A stretch of 64,000 nucleotides of DNA. Source: Ichthyophis bannanicus (Eukaryota > Chordata > Amphibia > Gymnophiona > Ichthyophiidae). Both the position numbers and the translations under genes were made by a program. Every line of letters starts with the position of its first letter. Position 1 is the first letter of the stretch. The notes beneath the pieces are model-generated. The model made no database searches. It saw nothing but the letters and a program-made list of their open reading frames with translations, and was not told the origin of the DNA. Below are positions 20,640 through 32,602 of the stretch, in pieces. The stretch is from contig CM066043.1 of assembly GCA_033557465.1 (NCBI GenBank), positions 110,288,278 to 110,352,277 on the forward strand, written 5' to 3'.

Positions 20640-21955
20640 TTGACGCATGGAAAAAGGGATAAGTGAATCAGCATTGCGTTGGTGCAAATCCTATCTAACC
20701 GATAGGTGGCAGCAGGTTCGAACCGGAACCACAACCTCTCAGCCCTTCCAACAACAACACGAGGTACCCCAGGGATCATCTGTCTCTGCACTCCTATCCA
20801 ATATCTATATGCAACCGTTATGCGAAATAATCCGCTCATTTAACATATCATGCCTGCTCTATGCGGATGATGTGTTACTCTTTACCCCATTCATGATTGA
20901 AAATCCGGTCTTCACCCAACTGATAAACTGCTTCGATGCCATAACTGACTGGCTCCTCTCCCAAGGCCTCAAGATCAACTTTAACAAGACTGACATACTA
21001 TTTGTGACAAGAAACCAGTCCTTCTCGCCTCTGACAACCTTAAAGACAAGAGATGCAGAACTCGCAAGCAGACCTAGCATCCGCTACTTAGGCATTATGT
21101 TAGACCAACGGCTCAATTTCAAGGTACACATCCAGCAACACTATCAAACAAATCTATCACAAGATACGAACCCTATGACATCTTCGACCCCTGCTGCAAC
21201 CTGATGACTTCAGATCAGTTTTTCAGGCATTACTGATCCCCCACTTTGATTATGCCAATGTAATCCTACAGGGCTTACCCAAAAACACCTTAAACCCCCT
21301 ACAGTTAGCTATGAATGCTGCCGCACGTGTCCTGAGTGGAGCCGCCAGAGCTGATCACATCACCCTGGTCCTTAAGAATTTACATTGGCTACCAATCCAC
21401 TGTAGACTATCTTATAAAGTAATCATCATAACCTTCAAGGTCATCAAGTTAGCCGCCACAACCCTAATGGACCTTGTCCACCCCATGTCGGCAAACAGAG
21501 AAAGGAGAACATGCACAGCCAATACCCTACTCATCCCCAGCGAAATAACAAAATGTACCAAGACAACAAGGAACAGAGCTTTTAAGTTTTATGCGCCCAG
21601 CTGCTGGAATGCACTCCCAGCACCCATCGGAGCCATAACAGATCTAGCCCAATTCAGAAAAGCATTAAAACATCATCTCTTTCTCTTACACTACTCTCAA
21701 CCCCCCAATCTAACACTTTATAGCACACACCCAACCACGGATACATGAATCACTGTTAATGGTTGTACATATTGTAGATACAGATTGTAAATAATATGAA
21801 ATTGATGTACATAGTTATTCCCAAACTGAAATCCAAATTTAATTTTCCTGTTCATTGTAAGTGCCTTATCGGCACAAAACCGTTATATGTAAACCGCGCT
21901 GATTTTTAAGAGTGCGGTATATAAGAACAATAAAATAAATAAAATAAAAGAATCA
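20640..21955 (+). mobile_element. L2-like LINE, 5'-truncated, RT C-terminal half
   Basis: Plus-strand coding gives SGVPQGSS-like EVPQGSSVSALLSNIYMQP, catalytic YADD, IRYLGIMLDQRLNF, then after an indel near 21150 the LQLAMNAAARVLSGAAR, LHWLPIHCRLSYK and FRKALKHHLF blocks. The last group is typical of the L2-type C-terminal region. The 3' UTR ends with GCGGTATATAAGAAC and an AATAAA-rich tail. The copy is dead (frameshift, truncation). Confidence 0.8.
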
Positions 21956-22495
21956 AACAAGACCAATTAAAAAAGGAAATAGTATAAAAACTGGGACATT
22001 GCCAAGACATGATTATTCACTCATCATACATACTCACTCGTATAAAAATTGCACAGCTAATCAATAATAACAATACAGAGAAACCCTCAGATATATTCGC
22101 TTTAGGACTTAAGAAGCAGGATAAACCTGCTATTAACCATTTCCTGCGTTTTCAGTCATTGGTCTCATCTGTGTTAAACTAAACTGTTACTTCAAAGAAT
22201 ACATAACAGCATCCAACATATAAATAACAAATTAATACAAAATAGGCACATGGCTGGACTTTGCAGTCATCGTAACTCGACATGACATGTTTCAAGTTAT
22301 CCTTCCATCAGGGGAATCCTTTACAACCATATCCAGCCAACAACATCTTACAAACTATCAGCTGTTGACCAAACTGGAATTTACATCAGAATATAAAGAG
22401 CTTCCCATCACAAGGACACACACAGATTCAGACAATTAATTCATCACTAAACAACATACAACTGACTAAAGTATCACATCTAAATAATTTTATTT
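21956..22495. other. Non-coding DNA, no gene; GAAACATG/CTGATGG motif
   Basis: A/T-rich sequence without ORFs. At about 22287-22330 the minus strand reads CCCCTGATGGAAGG, then TTGAAACATGTC, the same kind of CTGAnG...GAAAC...GTC string as at 7608-7650. Confidence 0.35.
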
Positions 22496-23302
22496 ATTTA
22501 TTATTTATTTATTACAATTTCTTATATACCGCACTATTCGACATCAGCGCGGTTTACATTAAACAAAAGACCAGAACAACAGGCTGTTCGGTTTTACAGA
22601 GAACAGGTGTACAAACTTGGATAACGTGGGTGAACTATTTACATGAAATATCTACAAGTAGGCGTTATGACCAAGCTCTAGAAGTATCATGTAGTTACTT
22701 TCTTTGGTGGGGTTAGCTAGGTTTCATTGCTGCCTGGGTAGTACTTGAGGAACAGGTGATATTTGAGTGCCTTCCTGAACTGGGCTAAGTCAACGATAGC
22801 ACAAATGTTCGATGGTAGAGCATTCCAACATCTTGGGGTGCAAAATTTGAAAGCCCTGTTTGCCATTGTCAGGGTGCATTTTGTCAAGTCCTTCGGAATT
22901 ATTAGAGAGTTTAATTCTGCTGGTCTTCTGGATCTGTTAGGTGGAACGGTGTGAATGAGCTCTGTAAGTGAGGAGGATGAAAGACCATTGACGGCCTTGA
23001 AAGTCAGTAGTAAGGTCTTGAAAACAAGCCTTCCATATATGGGGAGCCAGTGAAGTTGCTTCAGGATAGGCGTCACATGGTCGCTCCTAGAGGCTCCATG
23101 GAGGACCCTTGCTGCAGCATTCATGGCAAGTTGTAGCGAGTTCAAGGTAGAATGTGAGAGACCTTGTAAAATGGCGTTGGAATAGTCAAAGTGTGGTAAA
23201 ATTAGTGCTTGGTATATAGTCCGGAAGTCCTCTGGATCTAATAAGGAACGCAGGTGCCTGAGTGTTCGGATCTTGAAGTATATTGCTTTTACTATGTTAC
23301 CT
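22496..23302 (-). mobile_element. L2-like LINE copy 1, 3' part
   Basis: Minus-strand RT C-terminus (NIVKAIYFKIRTLRHLRSLL, then LQLAMNAAARVLHGAS and LHWLPIYGRL) plus a 3' UTR ending in the ATACCGC/TTTATTTATT tail. It continues the element at 25262-27860 after removal of the nested copy 2. Confidence 0.8.
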
Positions 23303-25258
23303 ATTTTATTTATTTATTAACATTTTTTATATACCGCACTATTCGTTATCAGCGCGGTTTACATGGAACAAGAAACTTCAGACAATTTACATTTATCTGA
23401 TTTTTTACAGTTAAACAGGCAAACCAACTTGGATAACAGGATAACAGGAGCAACTATTTACAAAACAACTATTTACATAACAGTGTCATAGAGTCTGAAT
23501 AGTGTATTGTTAATCTATTGAAGAAGTGTAAAGTGAAGTTGAGACAGGAAAGTTTACGTGGTTGGGCTGACGTTATTGATATTTGTGTGTGACTGTGTTT
23601 CTTTGTTCTCCGGGAAGTATTTGAGGAACAGGTGATGTTTCAGGGCCTTCCTGAACTGGATGAGATCAGGGATGGCCCTAATGTGAGGTGGAAGGGTGTT
23701 CCAGAGTTTTGGGGCACAGAGGCTGAAGGCTCTGCTCGATGTTGTGGAGTTGTATTTTATGACTTCCTTTGGTACGCTTAGCATATTTAGTTCTGTGGTT
23801 CTTCTTAGTCTATTGTGTATGATTGGTTGAATCATCTCCGATAAGGAGGTGGATGCGAGACCTTTGTATGCTTTAAAGGTAAGGAGCAGAGTTTTGAAAG
23901 TGATTCTTGCTTGGATAGGAAGCCAGTGTAGTTGTTTTAGAAGGGGTGTTACATGGTCTCTTTTGGATGCTCCAAAAAGCACTCTCGCTGCACTGTTCAA
24001 GGCAAGTTGAAGCGGATTTAATGTAGATTGAGGAAGGCCTTGTAGAATGGAATTTGCATAATCGAAGTGAGGAATGATAAGAGCCTGGTAAACAGTACGG
24101 AAATCGTCTGGGTCAATCAGTTGGCGTAGATGTCTGAGGGAGCGGATCTTGAAATAAATTGCTCTTACTGTGTTGGATATGTGGTTCTTCATGTCAAGGT
24201 TTTGATCAAGGGTCACTCCTAGGTATCGGATATGAGGTTTTACTTGCAGCTTAGCATCTTGAACCTCCAGGCATGTAGGTGGTATGAAGTTCGAGTTCCT
24301 TGAGATAAAGAGAACCTCTGTTTTTTTATGTTGGATTCTGAGGTTTTGTGTCAGTAGCCAGTTCGATATGGCGTTGAAACAGTTAGTTAAAGGAGTGAGG
24401 TCCATCTTATCTAGGCAGATCGGCATGTATAATAACACATCATCAGCATATATCATACAATTGACATTAAAAGATCTGATGATGTCACATATAGGTTGCA
24501 TGTATATGTTAAATAGTAATGATGATAGGGAGGATCCTTGTGGGACCCCTTGTCCTTGATGAAACGGATCTGATATTGCTCCATCTGATCGCACATGCTG
24601 CCATCTACCTGATAAGTAAGAGTTACACCATTTTAGTGCTGTTCCAGAGAGGCCCTTTTCTTTTAGACGGATAATAAGAAGCTCATGACATACCGAGTCA
24701 AAGGCTGCCGCAATGTCCAAAAAGATAAGAACGAAACCATTCTGGATGTTGTCAATGCCGGAGTTAAGGTTATTGAGGAGGGTGGTAAGGAGAGTCTCAA
24801 CACCATGTGATTCTCTGAAACCATGTTGGCATGTATCCAACGGAGCTGCAGAGTCAATGTGGTCTTGTAGCTGCCTATAAACCACTTTTTCAATTATTTT
24901 TGCGAGCGTAGGTATACTGGAAATGGGTCTGTATGAGTCTGCTTTATGTGGGTCCAACTTGGAGTTTTTTAGTAAAGGTCTGATGGAGGTCTGTTTGAGA
25001 GTAGTAGGGAATGAGCCGGTGTCAAATGATAGTCTTATAATCTTGGATATTATTGGAGCAAGCTCATTGCGGAGATCCTTTATCCAGAAGGCTGGGCAGG
25101 GATCAGTGTGAGCTGTGGAGGTATTGAGAGTTGCGATGATGTTTTCAATCAGTTTCAAAGAGGGAGTAGTGAAAGACGTTAAAGGTGTTGGGTGCCTTTG
25201 AATTGTAGGAGGAGGGGGTATTGCAATTTCATTTGTCCGGCACATCTTAGATTGAATG
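23303..25258 (-). mobile_element. L2-like LINE copy 2, nested in copy 1
   Basis: A 5'-truncated copy with its own 3' tail (ATACCGC near 23330) that splits copy 1 between its DQRLDM and NIVKAIYF blocks. No clear target duplication was found. Confidence 0.8.
23554..25245 (-). CDS. L2-like reverse transcriptase, truncated but open (copy 2)
   Basis: 563 open codons covering the whole RT. Blocks are SYRPISSIPTLAKIIEKVV, CQHGFRESHGVETLL, LDIAAAFDSVCHELL, GVPQGSSLSSLLFNIYMQP, catalytic YADDVLLY, IRYLGVTLDQNLDM and LHWLPIQARITFK. The endonuclease is absent through 5' truncation, so the copy cannot move itself. The frame is unbroken, implying a fairly recent insertion. Confidence 0.82.
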   Translation of the reverse strand: MCRTNEIAIPPPPTIQRHPTPLTSFTTPSLKLIENIIATLNTSTAHTDPCPAFWIKDLRNELAPIISKIIRLSFDTGSFPTTLKQTSIRPLLKNSKLDPHKADSYRPISSIPTLAKIIEKVVYRQLQDHIDSAAPLDTCQHGFRESHGVETLLTTLLNNLNSGIDNIQNGFVLIFLDIAAAFDSVCHELLIIRLKEKGLSGTALKWCNSYLSGRWQHVRSDGAISDPFHQGQGVPQGSSLSSLLFNIYMQPICDIIRSFNVNCMIYADDVLLYMPICLDKMDLTPLTNCFNAISNWLLTQNLRIQHKKTEVLFISRNSNFIPPTCLEVQDAKLQVKPHIRYLGVTLDQNLDMKNHISNTVRAIYFKIRSLRHLRQLIDPDDFRTVYQALIIPHFDYANSILQGLPQSTLNPLQLALNSAARVLFGASKRDHVTPLLKQLHWLPIQARITFKTLLLTFKAYKGLASTSLSEMIQPIIHNRLRRTTELNMLSVPKEVIKYNSTTSSRAFSLCAPKLWNTLPPHIRAIPDLIQFRKALKHHLFLKYFPENKETQSHTNINNVSPTT

Positions 25259-25291
25259 TAATGTGTACCTTCATATCAAGACGTTGTACCT

Positions 25292-26700
25292 TCATATCAA
25301 GTTCATATCAAGACGTTGGTCCAACATGACCCCAAGGTATCTTATTGTGTCTTTTGTTTGCAGATCAGCTTCCTTAACTCTTACATGGGGTGGTGGAGTG
25401 AAATTGTGGTCCCTCGTGATGAAGAGTACCTCAGTTTCTTGTGTTGGATACGGAGGTTTTGAGATTGGAGCCATTCTGAAACTGCGTTGAAACATTCTAT
25501 CAGGGGGGAAAGGTCCATTTGATCCGTAGAGAACGGCATGTAAAGCAGAATATCATCTGCATATATCAAACAGTTCACATTGAAAGATCTGATGATATTG
25601 CAGATGGGCTGCATGTATATGTTGAACATGAGTGATGATAGAGAGGAACCTTGCGGTACACCTTGCCTTTGATGGAAAGGTTTTGATTCTTCTGCTCCGG
25701 ATTTTACATGTTGCAATCTTCCAGCCAGAAAGGATTTACACCATTCGAGTGCAGTGCCGCAGATGCCCTTCTCTTTCAGTCGCCCCAGGAGAAGTTCATG
25801 ACTTACTGAATCGAATGTTGCAGCGATGTCTAAGAAGATAAGCCCAAAACCTTGCCGGATGTTGTCGATACCTGTGATTATATTATTGAAGAGGGTGGTA
25901 AGGAGGGTTTCCACGCCATGAGACTCTCTGAACCCATGTCGGCACTGGTCTAGAGGGGCTGCGGAGTCTATATGATCTTGGATTTGCCTTTGTACCTCTT
26001 TCTCAATTATCTTAGCTAGGAGAGGAATACTAGCTATGGGTCTGTATGAGTCGACCCTCTGGGGGTCTAGTTTGGAGTTTTTTTAAAAGAGCTCTAATGG
26101 ATGTATGTTTGAGTGCTGTGGGGAAAGATCCAGTTGTGAATGATAGGTTCATAAGTCTTGTAATGAAAGGACTGAACTCACTGCGTAGCTCATTTATCCA
26201 AAAGGCTGGGCAGGGATCAGTTTGAGCAGTGGTGTATTGAGAGATGTGATTGTGCCCTCAATGTATTTTGCAGATGGTGTGGAGAACATAGATAGGGACA
26301 TTAGGCAAGTTGGTTCTTGTGCGGTGGCTTCTGATACCTTATCTGTCTGTAGTAGTTTAGACTGCAGGTAGTCGGCAAATTTTTGCGGGTGAATCTCATC
26401 ATGCTGCTCAGGAGATGGTTCCTTTGAAAGGGTTTTGACTAAATTGAACAGATCACGTGATTTGTTCAGTGATCTTTTGAGAGTGTCGGTGTGAAATTGC
26501 TTTATTTTGGCCGTGATTGTCTCTCGGTGAATTGATAAGTGGAGTTTGTAAGCTGTCTGATCCTCTATGGAGAATGATCGGCGCCATCGTCTTTCAAGTC
26601 TTCGTAGATGTGTAAGAGAAGACTGCAGCTCAGGGGAGAACCATGGAGCAGAGTTCCTTTTCCTTGGGGTGTTATTAGGGTGCGGTTGCTAAGGTTGCTG
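25292..26700 (-). pseudogene. L2-like RT N-terminal and catalytic part (copy 1, broken)
   Basis: The frame 25914-25381 gives LDIAATFDSVSHELL, GVPQGSSLSSLMFNIYMQP and YADDILLYMP. The next frame continues to IRYLGVMLDQRLDM. The part between 25915 and 26700 is out of frame in several places. Confidence 0.75.
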
Positions 26701-26789
26701 TTCCAGTAGGAAATCATATCTTCAAGGTTGAGAGTTGTGTCGTTGAGGAGTGGGTGGGTCTCAGACAGGATGAGCTCTCTGTTGAACGG

Positions 26790-27737
26790 TCAAAAACGTT
26801 TTGTTGACGCTCTTGAGGTGCTGTTCAATCTTTTGTTGTCCTGTGGTTGCTTGTTGTTAAAGGGTATCTGGAAGTTGATTAGTTTGTGGTCTGACCAAGG
26901 TACAGCGGTAACAGACATCACAAGGTTGTGGCTTTGTTCTAAGACAGACTGTGGAGCGAACACCATGTCGAGAATATTTCCCTTTATATGCGTGGATTCC
27001 TTGATTATTTGCTTGTATCCCAGATCTTCAATAGCATCCAGGAGGGCGGACGCCTGATTTTGATGCAAAGATGGGAGATTGAAATCTCCCATTATCCAGT
27101 TTGGTGTATTGGGATTGTGGATGTTGGCAGCTAGGTCTAAAATAGTAGGGAGGTCGTCCGGAGAGGATGAGGGGGCTCTGTATAGCAGGTTGATAGAGCA
27201 CTGTTCGTTTGCAATGGATATTATATCCAAGTTGTTAGTGCTAGTTGAGTCAGTCGTGTGGAAATGAAGGTCTGTCTTGGTGAGTATGAGCGCTCCTCCT
27301 CCTTTCTTATTTTCTCTATGTCGTGTGTGTATAGAGAAGTTGGGGGGAAGAAGTTGGTTGAGGAGGACATTGTCCTCATATGATAACCAGGTTTCAGTGA
27401 TCATGAGTATATCCAGATCATGGAGGGAAATTATGTCTGGGATGACCAGCCATTTCTTACGAATTGAACATGCATTTATGAGGGCACATTTTAGGCTTCG
27501 GGAATGCGGGGATTCCTCTTGTTTAGATTTCCTAGATTGTTGGAGTGCGATGTGTATCAAGTGGGAGTGACGCGTGTAAGCTTCACCTTTTGGATAATGA
27601 TATGGGGTCCCTGACCATCTTTTTCCATGATTCTGAAGGATTGGGATTTGATTGGATGAGGGGGAAAGGGCAAGGGAGTTATCAAGCCAAGCTGCGAGAA
27701 GATAAAAACTGACAAAGGCAATAAAGTGGAAGGCCAT
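26790..27737 (-). CDS. L2-like AP endonuclease domain (copy 1)
   Basis: 315 open codons. A hydrophobic start is followed by a spacer, then endonuclease blocks NACSIRKKW, LDILMITETWLS, KKGGGALIL, WIMGDFNLPSL and WSDHKLINF, including the catalytic E, D and S-D-H. The frame stops before the RT, so the protein as read lacks polymerase. In an intact element it would be the N-terminal half of ORF2. Confidence 0.78.
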   Translation of the reverse strand: MAFHFIAFVSFYLLAAWLDNSLALSPSSNQIPILQNHGKRWSGTPYHYPKGEAYTRHSHLIHIALQQSRKSKQEESPHSRSLKCALINACSIRKKWLVIPDIISLHDLDILMITETWLSYEDNVLLNQLLPPNFSIHTRHRENKKGGGALILTKTDLHFHTTDSTSTNNLDIISIANEQCSINLLYRAPSSSPDDLPTILDLAANIHNPNTPNWIMGDFNLPSLHQNQASALLDAIEDLGYKQIIKESTHIKGNILDMVFAPQSVLEQSHNLVMSVTAVPWSDHKLINFQIPFNNKQPQDNKRLNSTSRASTKRF

Positions 27738-27860
27738 TTGGAAACTTCAAATGGGCGTGTTTGAAAGGAAACGTGTGGGTGGATTAGTTGTTTAAATAAT
27801 GCTGTTAAAGCGGGCTGGTAGATGCACCAATTTGACTGGCAGAATGACACTATAGATAAT

Positions 27861-28077
27861 TAGCTGTATCATATGCAGTCAGAGAAGCGTCATAGGTAGA
27901 TACAGACATATGGCATGGATATAGATCAGAGAACATGTATAATTAACAGGCAGTAATGTACATTGTAAAACAAAGGTATATAAACGAGCAGTCTACTTAA
28001 GCAGTCAGATGTCAACCATTGGTCATTACCACAATGATAAAGTCGTGCTGTTATGAAGTTTTAGCCCAGCGACGGTA
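27861..28077. other. No gene seen
   Basis: A/T-rich spacer, possibly 5' UTR of L2-like copy 1. Confidence 0.3.
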
Positions 28078-28101
28078 ATGACATATATATATATATATAT
28101 G
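28078..28101. repeat. (AT)n microsatellite
   Basis: About ten AT units. Confidence 0.9.
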
Positions 28102-28300
28102 TAATTAGCAGAGACCCGTAGGGCAGGGTCTGAGGTATAATAATGCCTAGGAAGAAGTTCCAGGGTAGAGTACCTGTTCAGCTCTTTGGATGATTACACT
28201 CTGTTCTGGGACTGCCTTACTTAATTCAGCTTACTGGGCTGCATTTGGTCCCCACCAAAGGGCCCTCTGGCGAGGCCCTCAGGCGCGGGACCGCCTGAAG

Positions 28301-28740
28301 GCGGCTTCTTTTTGGTGCGCGTTGGCTCCTCCTCCTTCTCCCACAGCCCCGACTGGGCTGGAGAACCCCGAACGGGAAAGCTGGCAGGCCCGCTCAGGGT
28401 GCTCGACCCCGATCGGGGGAGCGGAAGATGGCTGCAGGCTGTTCTGCTGGCCCGCCGATGGCGGCTTCTTTTTGGTGCACGTTGGCTCCTCCTCCTTCTC
28501 CCACAGCCCCGATTGGGCTGGAGATCCCCGAGCGGGAAAGCTGGTAGGCCTGCTCAGGGTGCTCGACCCCGATCGGGGGAGCGGAAGATGGCTGCAGGCT
28601 GTTCTGCTGGCCCGCCGACGGTGGCTTCTTTTTGGTGCACGTTGGCTCCTCCTCATTCTCCCACAGCCCCGATTGGGCTGGAGATCCCCGAGCGGGAAAG
28701 CTGGCAGGCCCGCTCAGGGTACTCGACCCCGATCGGAATA
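28301..28740. repeat. 160-bp GC-rich minisatellite, about 2.7 copies
   Basis: Units start at 28301, 28461 and 28621 with GCGGCTTCTTTTTGGTGC or a one-base variant. Each contains CCCACAGCCCCGAnTGGGCTGG and CTCGACCCCGATCGG. Apparent ORFs across it are a by-product of the period. By analogy with the 171-bp repeats of the HAL1-like element it could be a LINE 5' UTR, but no coding part is attached. Confidence 0.85.
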
Positions 28741-28853
28741 ATAAAACAGTAAGTCTTAACTAAAAAGAAACTAAAGAGCTCCACATGATTTCATTGCTAA
28801 GACCCACAGGCTCCAAAACCTCCAAACAGGTAGTGTGAGTAAGAAGTTACAAG
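28741..28853. other. Spacer before DIRS E
   Basis: No gene or repeat recognised. Confidence 0.4.
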
Positions 28854-29137
28854 AAAGCATAGTTACTCACCAGTAACAGGTGATCTCCGGGAACAGCAGG
28901 AATTTAGTCTTCACATATGGGTATCGTCGGTACCGACGGAGCCTGGGCGGGAACGCTCCCCAGCATCCAATTAGAAAGCTTTTGGGAGCATCCCACAGCG
29001 CCTGCGTGCTGCCTTCCCGCCTTTCCCAACTGCCTCTCTCCAGTAATTTGTTTTCCGCAGAGCCAGCAGGTCGTTGTTCCTGTCACCGCAGAAAGGGAAA
29101 GAGATAGATAGAGAGATAAAACTCCTAGGGGAGGTGG

Positions 29138-29250
29138 GTGGGTTGTGAAGACTAAATTCCTGCTGTTCCCGGAGATCACCTGTTACAGGTGAGTAACTAT
29201 GCTATCTCCAGGAACAAGCAGGAATGTAGTCTTCAAATATGGGGACTCCC
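29138..29250. other. Internal complementary region, DIRS E
   Basis: The first half complements the left outer end (GGAGATCACCTGTTACAGG, GTGAGTAACTATGCT); the second complements the right outer end (ATCTCCAGGAACAAGCAGG). Junction ATGCT/ATCTCC. Confidence 0.8.
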
Positions 29251-29360
29251 TAGCTTTAGATGCCAGGGAGAGACCCCAGAAGTTGTGTGTCCCTGTGAAA
29301 GGGCTCCACTTCCCCCCATGGATCTCTGGCATCAAACCAGGGATGGCGGGTAGGAGTTGA

Positions 29361-31349
29361 TTAGGTATGGAACAGGTGTTGGAGAACAGCCTGACCAAAC
29401 AAGGCATCCCGGCGGGAGTCCTTGTCCAAGCAGTAATGGGCTGTGAAGGTATGAACTGAGGCCCAAGTGACTGCTCGACAGATGTCGTCGATAGACACAG
29501 AGTGCAGCTGAGCCATTGAAGCTGCCATGGCTCTCACATTGTGAGCTGTGACATGGCCCTGCAGAGGAAGATTCTTACTCTGATAGGCAAACGAAATACA
29601 CTGTGCAATCCAGTTGGATAGTGTTCTCTTGGAGACTGGAAGTCCCAAATGAGAAGGATCAAAAGCAACAAAGAGTTGAGAGGACTTTCTATGTTGCTGT
29701 GTTCTTTGCAAGTAAAAAGCTAAAGCTCTTTTACAGTCCAAAGTATGAAGATTCCTTTCTGCATTTGATGCATGAGGCCTTGGAAAAAACACAGGCAGGT
29801 AGACCGCCTGGTTAAGATGAAAAGGCAAGACCAACTTTGGCATAAAGTGTGGATGAGTCCTACGTACTACCTTGTCATGATGGAACCTTGTATAAGGCGG
29901 ATCAGCCACTAGTGCCTACAACTCACTGATGCAACGTGCTGATGTGATTGCAATGAGAAAGATAACCTTCCAGGAAAGGAATTTCAATGAAGTAGTAGCT
30001 AAGGGTTCAAAGGGTGGCTTCATGAGCTAGCCAAGAAACAGATTTAAGTCCCATGCCACCGGTGGTGGTTTAATGGGAGGCTTAGTTAGAAGAAGGCCTC
30101 TCATAAATCTTGCTATAAGAGGATCGGAGGAAATAGGTTGTCCATTTAAAGGCTTGAAAGAAGCTGAAATAGCACTCAAATGGACTCTTACTGAGTTAGT
30201 TTTAAGTCCTGCATTGGATAAATGAAGGAGATACTCCAGTAATGATTCCAGAGGTATCGCAAGGAGGCTAAGACCCTTCTGCGAGCACCATATGGTAAAC
30301 CTTTTCCACTTGAAAGCATAAGAGTGTCTTGTGGAAGATTTTCTGGAATCATAAAGAATATCCTTTACTTGCTGAGAAAGGTTAAGATCATGAAGATCTA
30401 GGCCTTCAGCAACCAAGCCCTGAGATGCAGAGACTGGGGACTGGGATGCCATAACATTCCATCCTCCTGAAACAGGAGATCTGGAGCAGACCCTAACTCC
30501 AGAGAGGGAGCCTGAGAGAGATGTAGAAGCAGAGGGTACCACACTTGCCGTGGCCAATTTGGAGCTATGAGAATCATACGACTTCTGTCTCTGAAGCTTG
30601 AACAGGGTTTTGGGAATTAGGGGAATGGGTGGAAAGGCATAAAGGAAGTCTTGACCCCAATGAAGGAGGAAAGCATCCCTGGCCTGAGAGCCCTGAGCCG
30701 GAATTCTGGAACAGAACCGGGGAAGTCTGGCATTCAACGGACTTGCAAAGAGGTCTATGTCCGGGGTTCCCCAAATTTGAAAAATCTTGGCTATCTGGTC
30801 TGCATGTAGAGACCATTCTTGTGGAAGCAGAACTCGACTGAGTCTGTCTGCCCAAGAGTTCTGGCTGCCTGGAAGATACACTGTCAGGAGATGAATCTGA
30901 TGCTCTCTGGCGAGGGCCCATAGTCGCAAAGCTTCATTGCAAAGCGACAGAGAGCCTGTTCCTCCCTGCTTGTTCATGTAGAAAATGGCTACTTGATTGT
31001 CCGTATGGATGAGGACTGTCTTGTAGCTGAGCAGGGTGTGGAACACTCGAAGAGCAAGGAAGATTGCTCTGAGCTCTAAGAGATTGATGTGTAGATGAGT
31101 CTCCTGTGGAGTCCAGGTGCCTTGGGTGGAGAGGTCTTGCATATGAGCTCCCCAACCCATTGGTGAAGCATCTGTTGTGAGAGTTGCCTGGGGTAAAGGT
31201 TGTTGAAATGGGGACTCCAGCAACGGGTTTTGAGTGGACCGCCACCATTGGAGGGACAAAATAAGGCGACTTGTGTTTGCTATTTTGTCTGACAGGCACC
31301 CTGATGCCTGGGTCCATTGAGTGGATAAAGTCCACTGGGCTGCTCTCAT
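29361..31349 (-). pseudogene. DIRS RNase H-MT-like-YR, copy E (frames fused, then broken)
   Basis: The frame 31349-30027 starts in the RT-RH frame, with TDAS, ELRAI, TDN and Y-A-F-P-P. An indel after the F-K-L-Q-R-Q-K block moves it into the YR frame (S-T-R-H-S-Y-A-F-K-W and the core-binding domain). The catalytic YR half follows at 29909-29361 with H-N-V-R and the terminal Tyr block, after a break near 30000. Not functional. Confidence 0.78.
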
Positions 31350-31649
31350 ATGGAGGCGAGCTTAAGGGACCACATGCACGGTAGATGCCATGTGGCCTAG
31401 TAGTTGTAACATTTCTCGAGCAGTGAGATGAGGCTTTAGCACTGCTTGAGAAGCTAACTGCACCAAGCGAAGGCAACGGGCCTGGGGAAGATAGGCCCTT
31501 GCTTTTTTGGTATCCAGCTAAGCTCCTATGAACTCTAGAGACTGAGTGGGAGTTAGGCTGGATTTTGGGATGTTTATGACCAGACCCAAATACTGAAGGA
31601 TACGCATTGTGCAAGATAGAGAAATCCTGGCCTCTGACTCTGATGGGGC

Positions 31650-32575
31650 TCAAATGAGCCAGTCGTCTAAGTAGGGGAAGACAAATATTCCTAGAGTGCA
31701 AAGAAATGCTGCTACCACAGCCATGCACTTTGTAAACATTCTTGGTGCTGAGGCCAGGCCAAAAGGAAACACCCTGTATTGGTAGTGCTTTCCTTGAAAA
31801 AGGAACCGAAGGAACTTTCTGTGAGTTGGATGGATGAGAACATGAGTGTACGCATCCTTGAGATCTAGAGAACAAAGCCAATCCTGACTCTGTTCAATTC
31901 TGAGGTTTAAAATAGGTCTGTGTCCCCCTGTTTTCTTTGGGATAAGGAAATAGGGGGAGTAAAACCCTGTACAGGAATGGGTACCTCTTCTATTGCCCCT
32001 TGGGAAAGAAGCATAGTGACCTCTTGATCTAACAGGTTGGTGAGAGAGGTCTGAGAAATGAACTGTCTTACCATTGTGGGAGGGGGCATGCAGAGAAAGT
32101 GAAGCTTGTACCTCTCTTTTATAATGGAGAGAGTCCAATGTTCTGCTGTTATCTGCCCCCATCTGGGGGCAAAATGAGACAACCTTCCTGGGATGGTGGA
32201 AGGTTCTGGCCCATTGAGGGCCAGGAAGGCTAAGTTCTCTAGACGGGAGTCAAAGGCCTTGTGGAGGCTGAGACTGCTGAGACGGTTGAGGCTTAGCAGT
32301 CTTTGCTTTCCTTTGTTTAGGTGGTTGCTGACTCTTTCGGGCAGGCTGACCCGCAGAACGTCCCTGCTGAGAATAAGAGGGATAAAACCTCTTCTTTTTG
32401 GAGAAGAATGGTTTCTTAAAAGATTTCTTCCTTGCAGGATTAGCTGTGGCTTTGGATAACCTATCCAAAGTAGAGTTGTCAGCATCCAACTCATTGGCTT
32501 TCTCTTGCCAATTTTTGCAAGATTATCACCTGTACAAGGGATATTGCCCAGTTTATCCTGGACCCAGAGCTCCAA
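31650..32575 (-). pseudogene. DIRS reverse transcriptase, copy E (broken)
   Basis: Segments give the GAG-RT junction and then SLDLKDAYTHV, FPFGLASAPRMFTK and FPYLDDWLI. A TGA follows immediately where relatives have CGA, a likely CpG transition. Upstream, the region around LNLRIEQ has lost the segment that in other copies precedes S-L-D-L. Confidence 0.78.
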
Positions 32576-32589
32576 ATCGGATGCCTGGA

Positions 32590-32602
32590 GCCAGGCAATT
32601 CT
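32590..32602. repeat. Target-site duplication of the HAL1-like element, left copy
   Basis: GCCAGGCAATTCT, identical to 34571-34583. Removing the insert and one copy restores the DIRS E GAG reading frame (A-R-R-I-A-W-L-Q). Confidence 0.9.

Larger units (their letters stand above)
25262..27860 (-). mobile_element. L2-like LINE copy 1, 5' part
   Basis: The endonuclease region (27737-26790) and the RT up to the DQRLDM block, in broken frames. Copy 2 interrupts it at about 25260. The short direct repeats of CTTCATATCAAGACGTTG at 25268-25316 are a local duplication. Total copy 1 length without the nested insert is about 3.4 kb. Confidence 0.78.

Noticed and set aside
28190..28752. Overlapping repeat-protein ORFs
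   Set aside because: The 160-bp period is not a multiple of three, so repeated peptides appear in several frames; this is a minisatellite.
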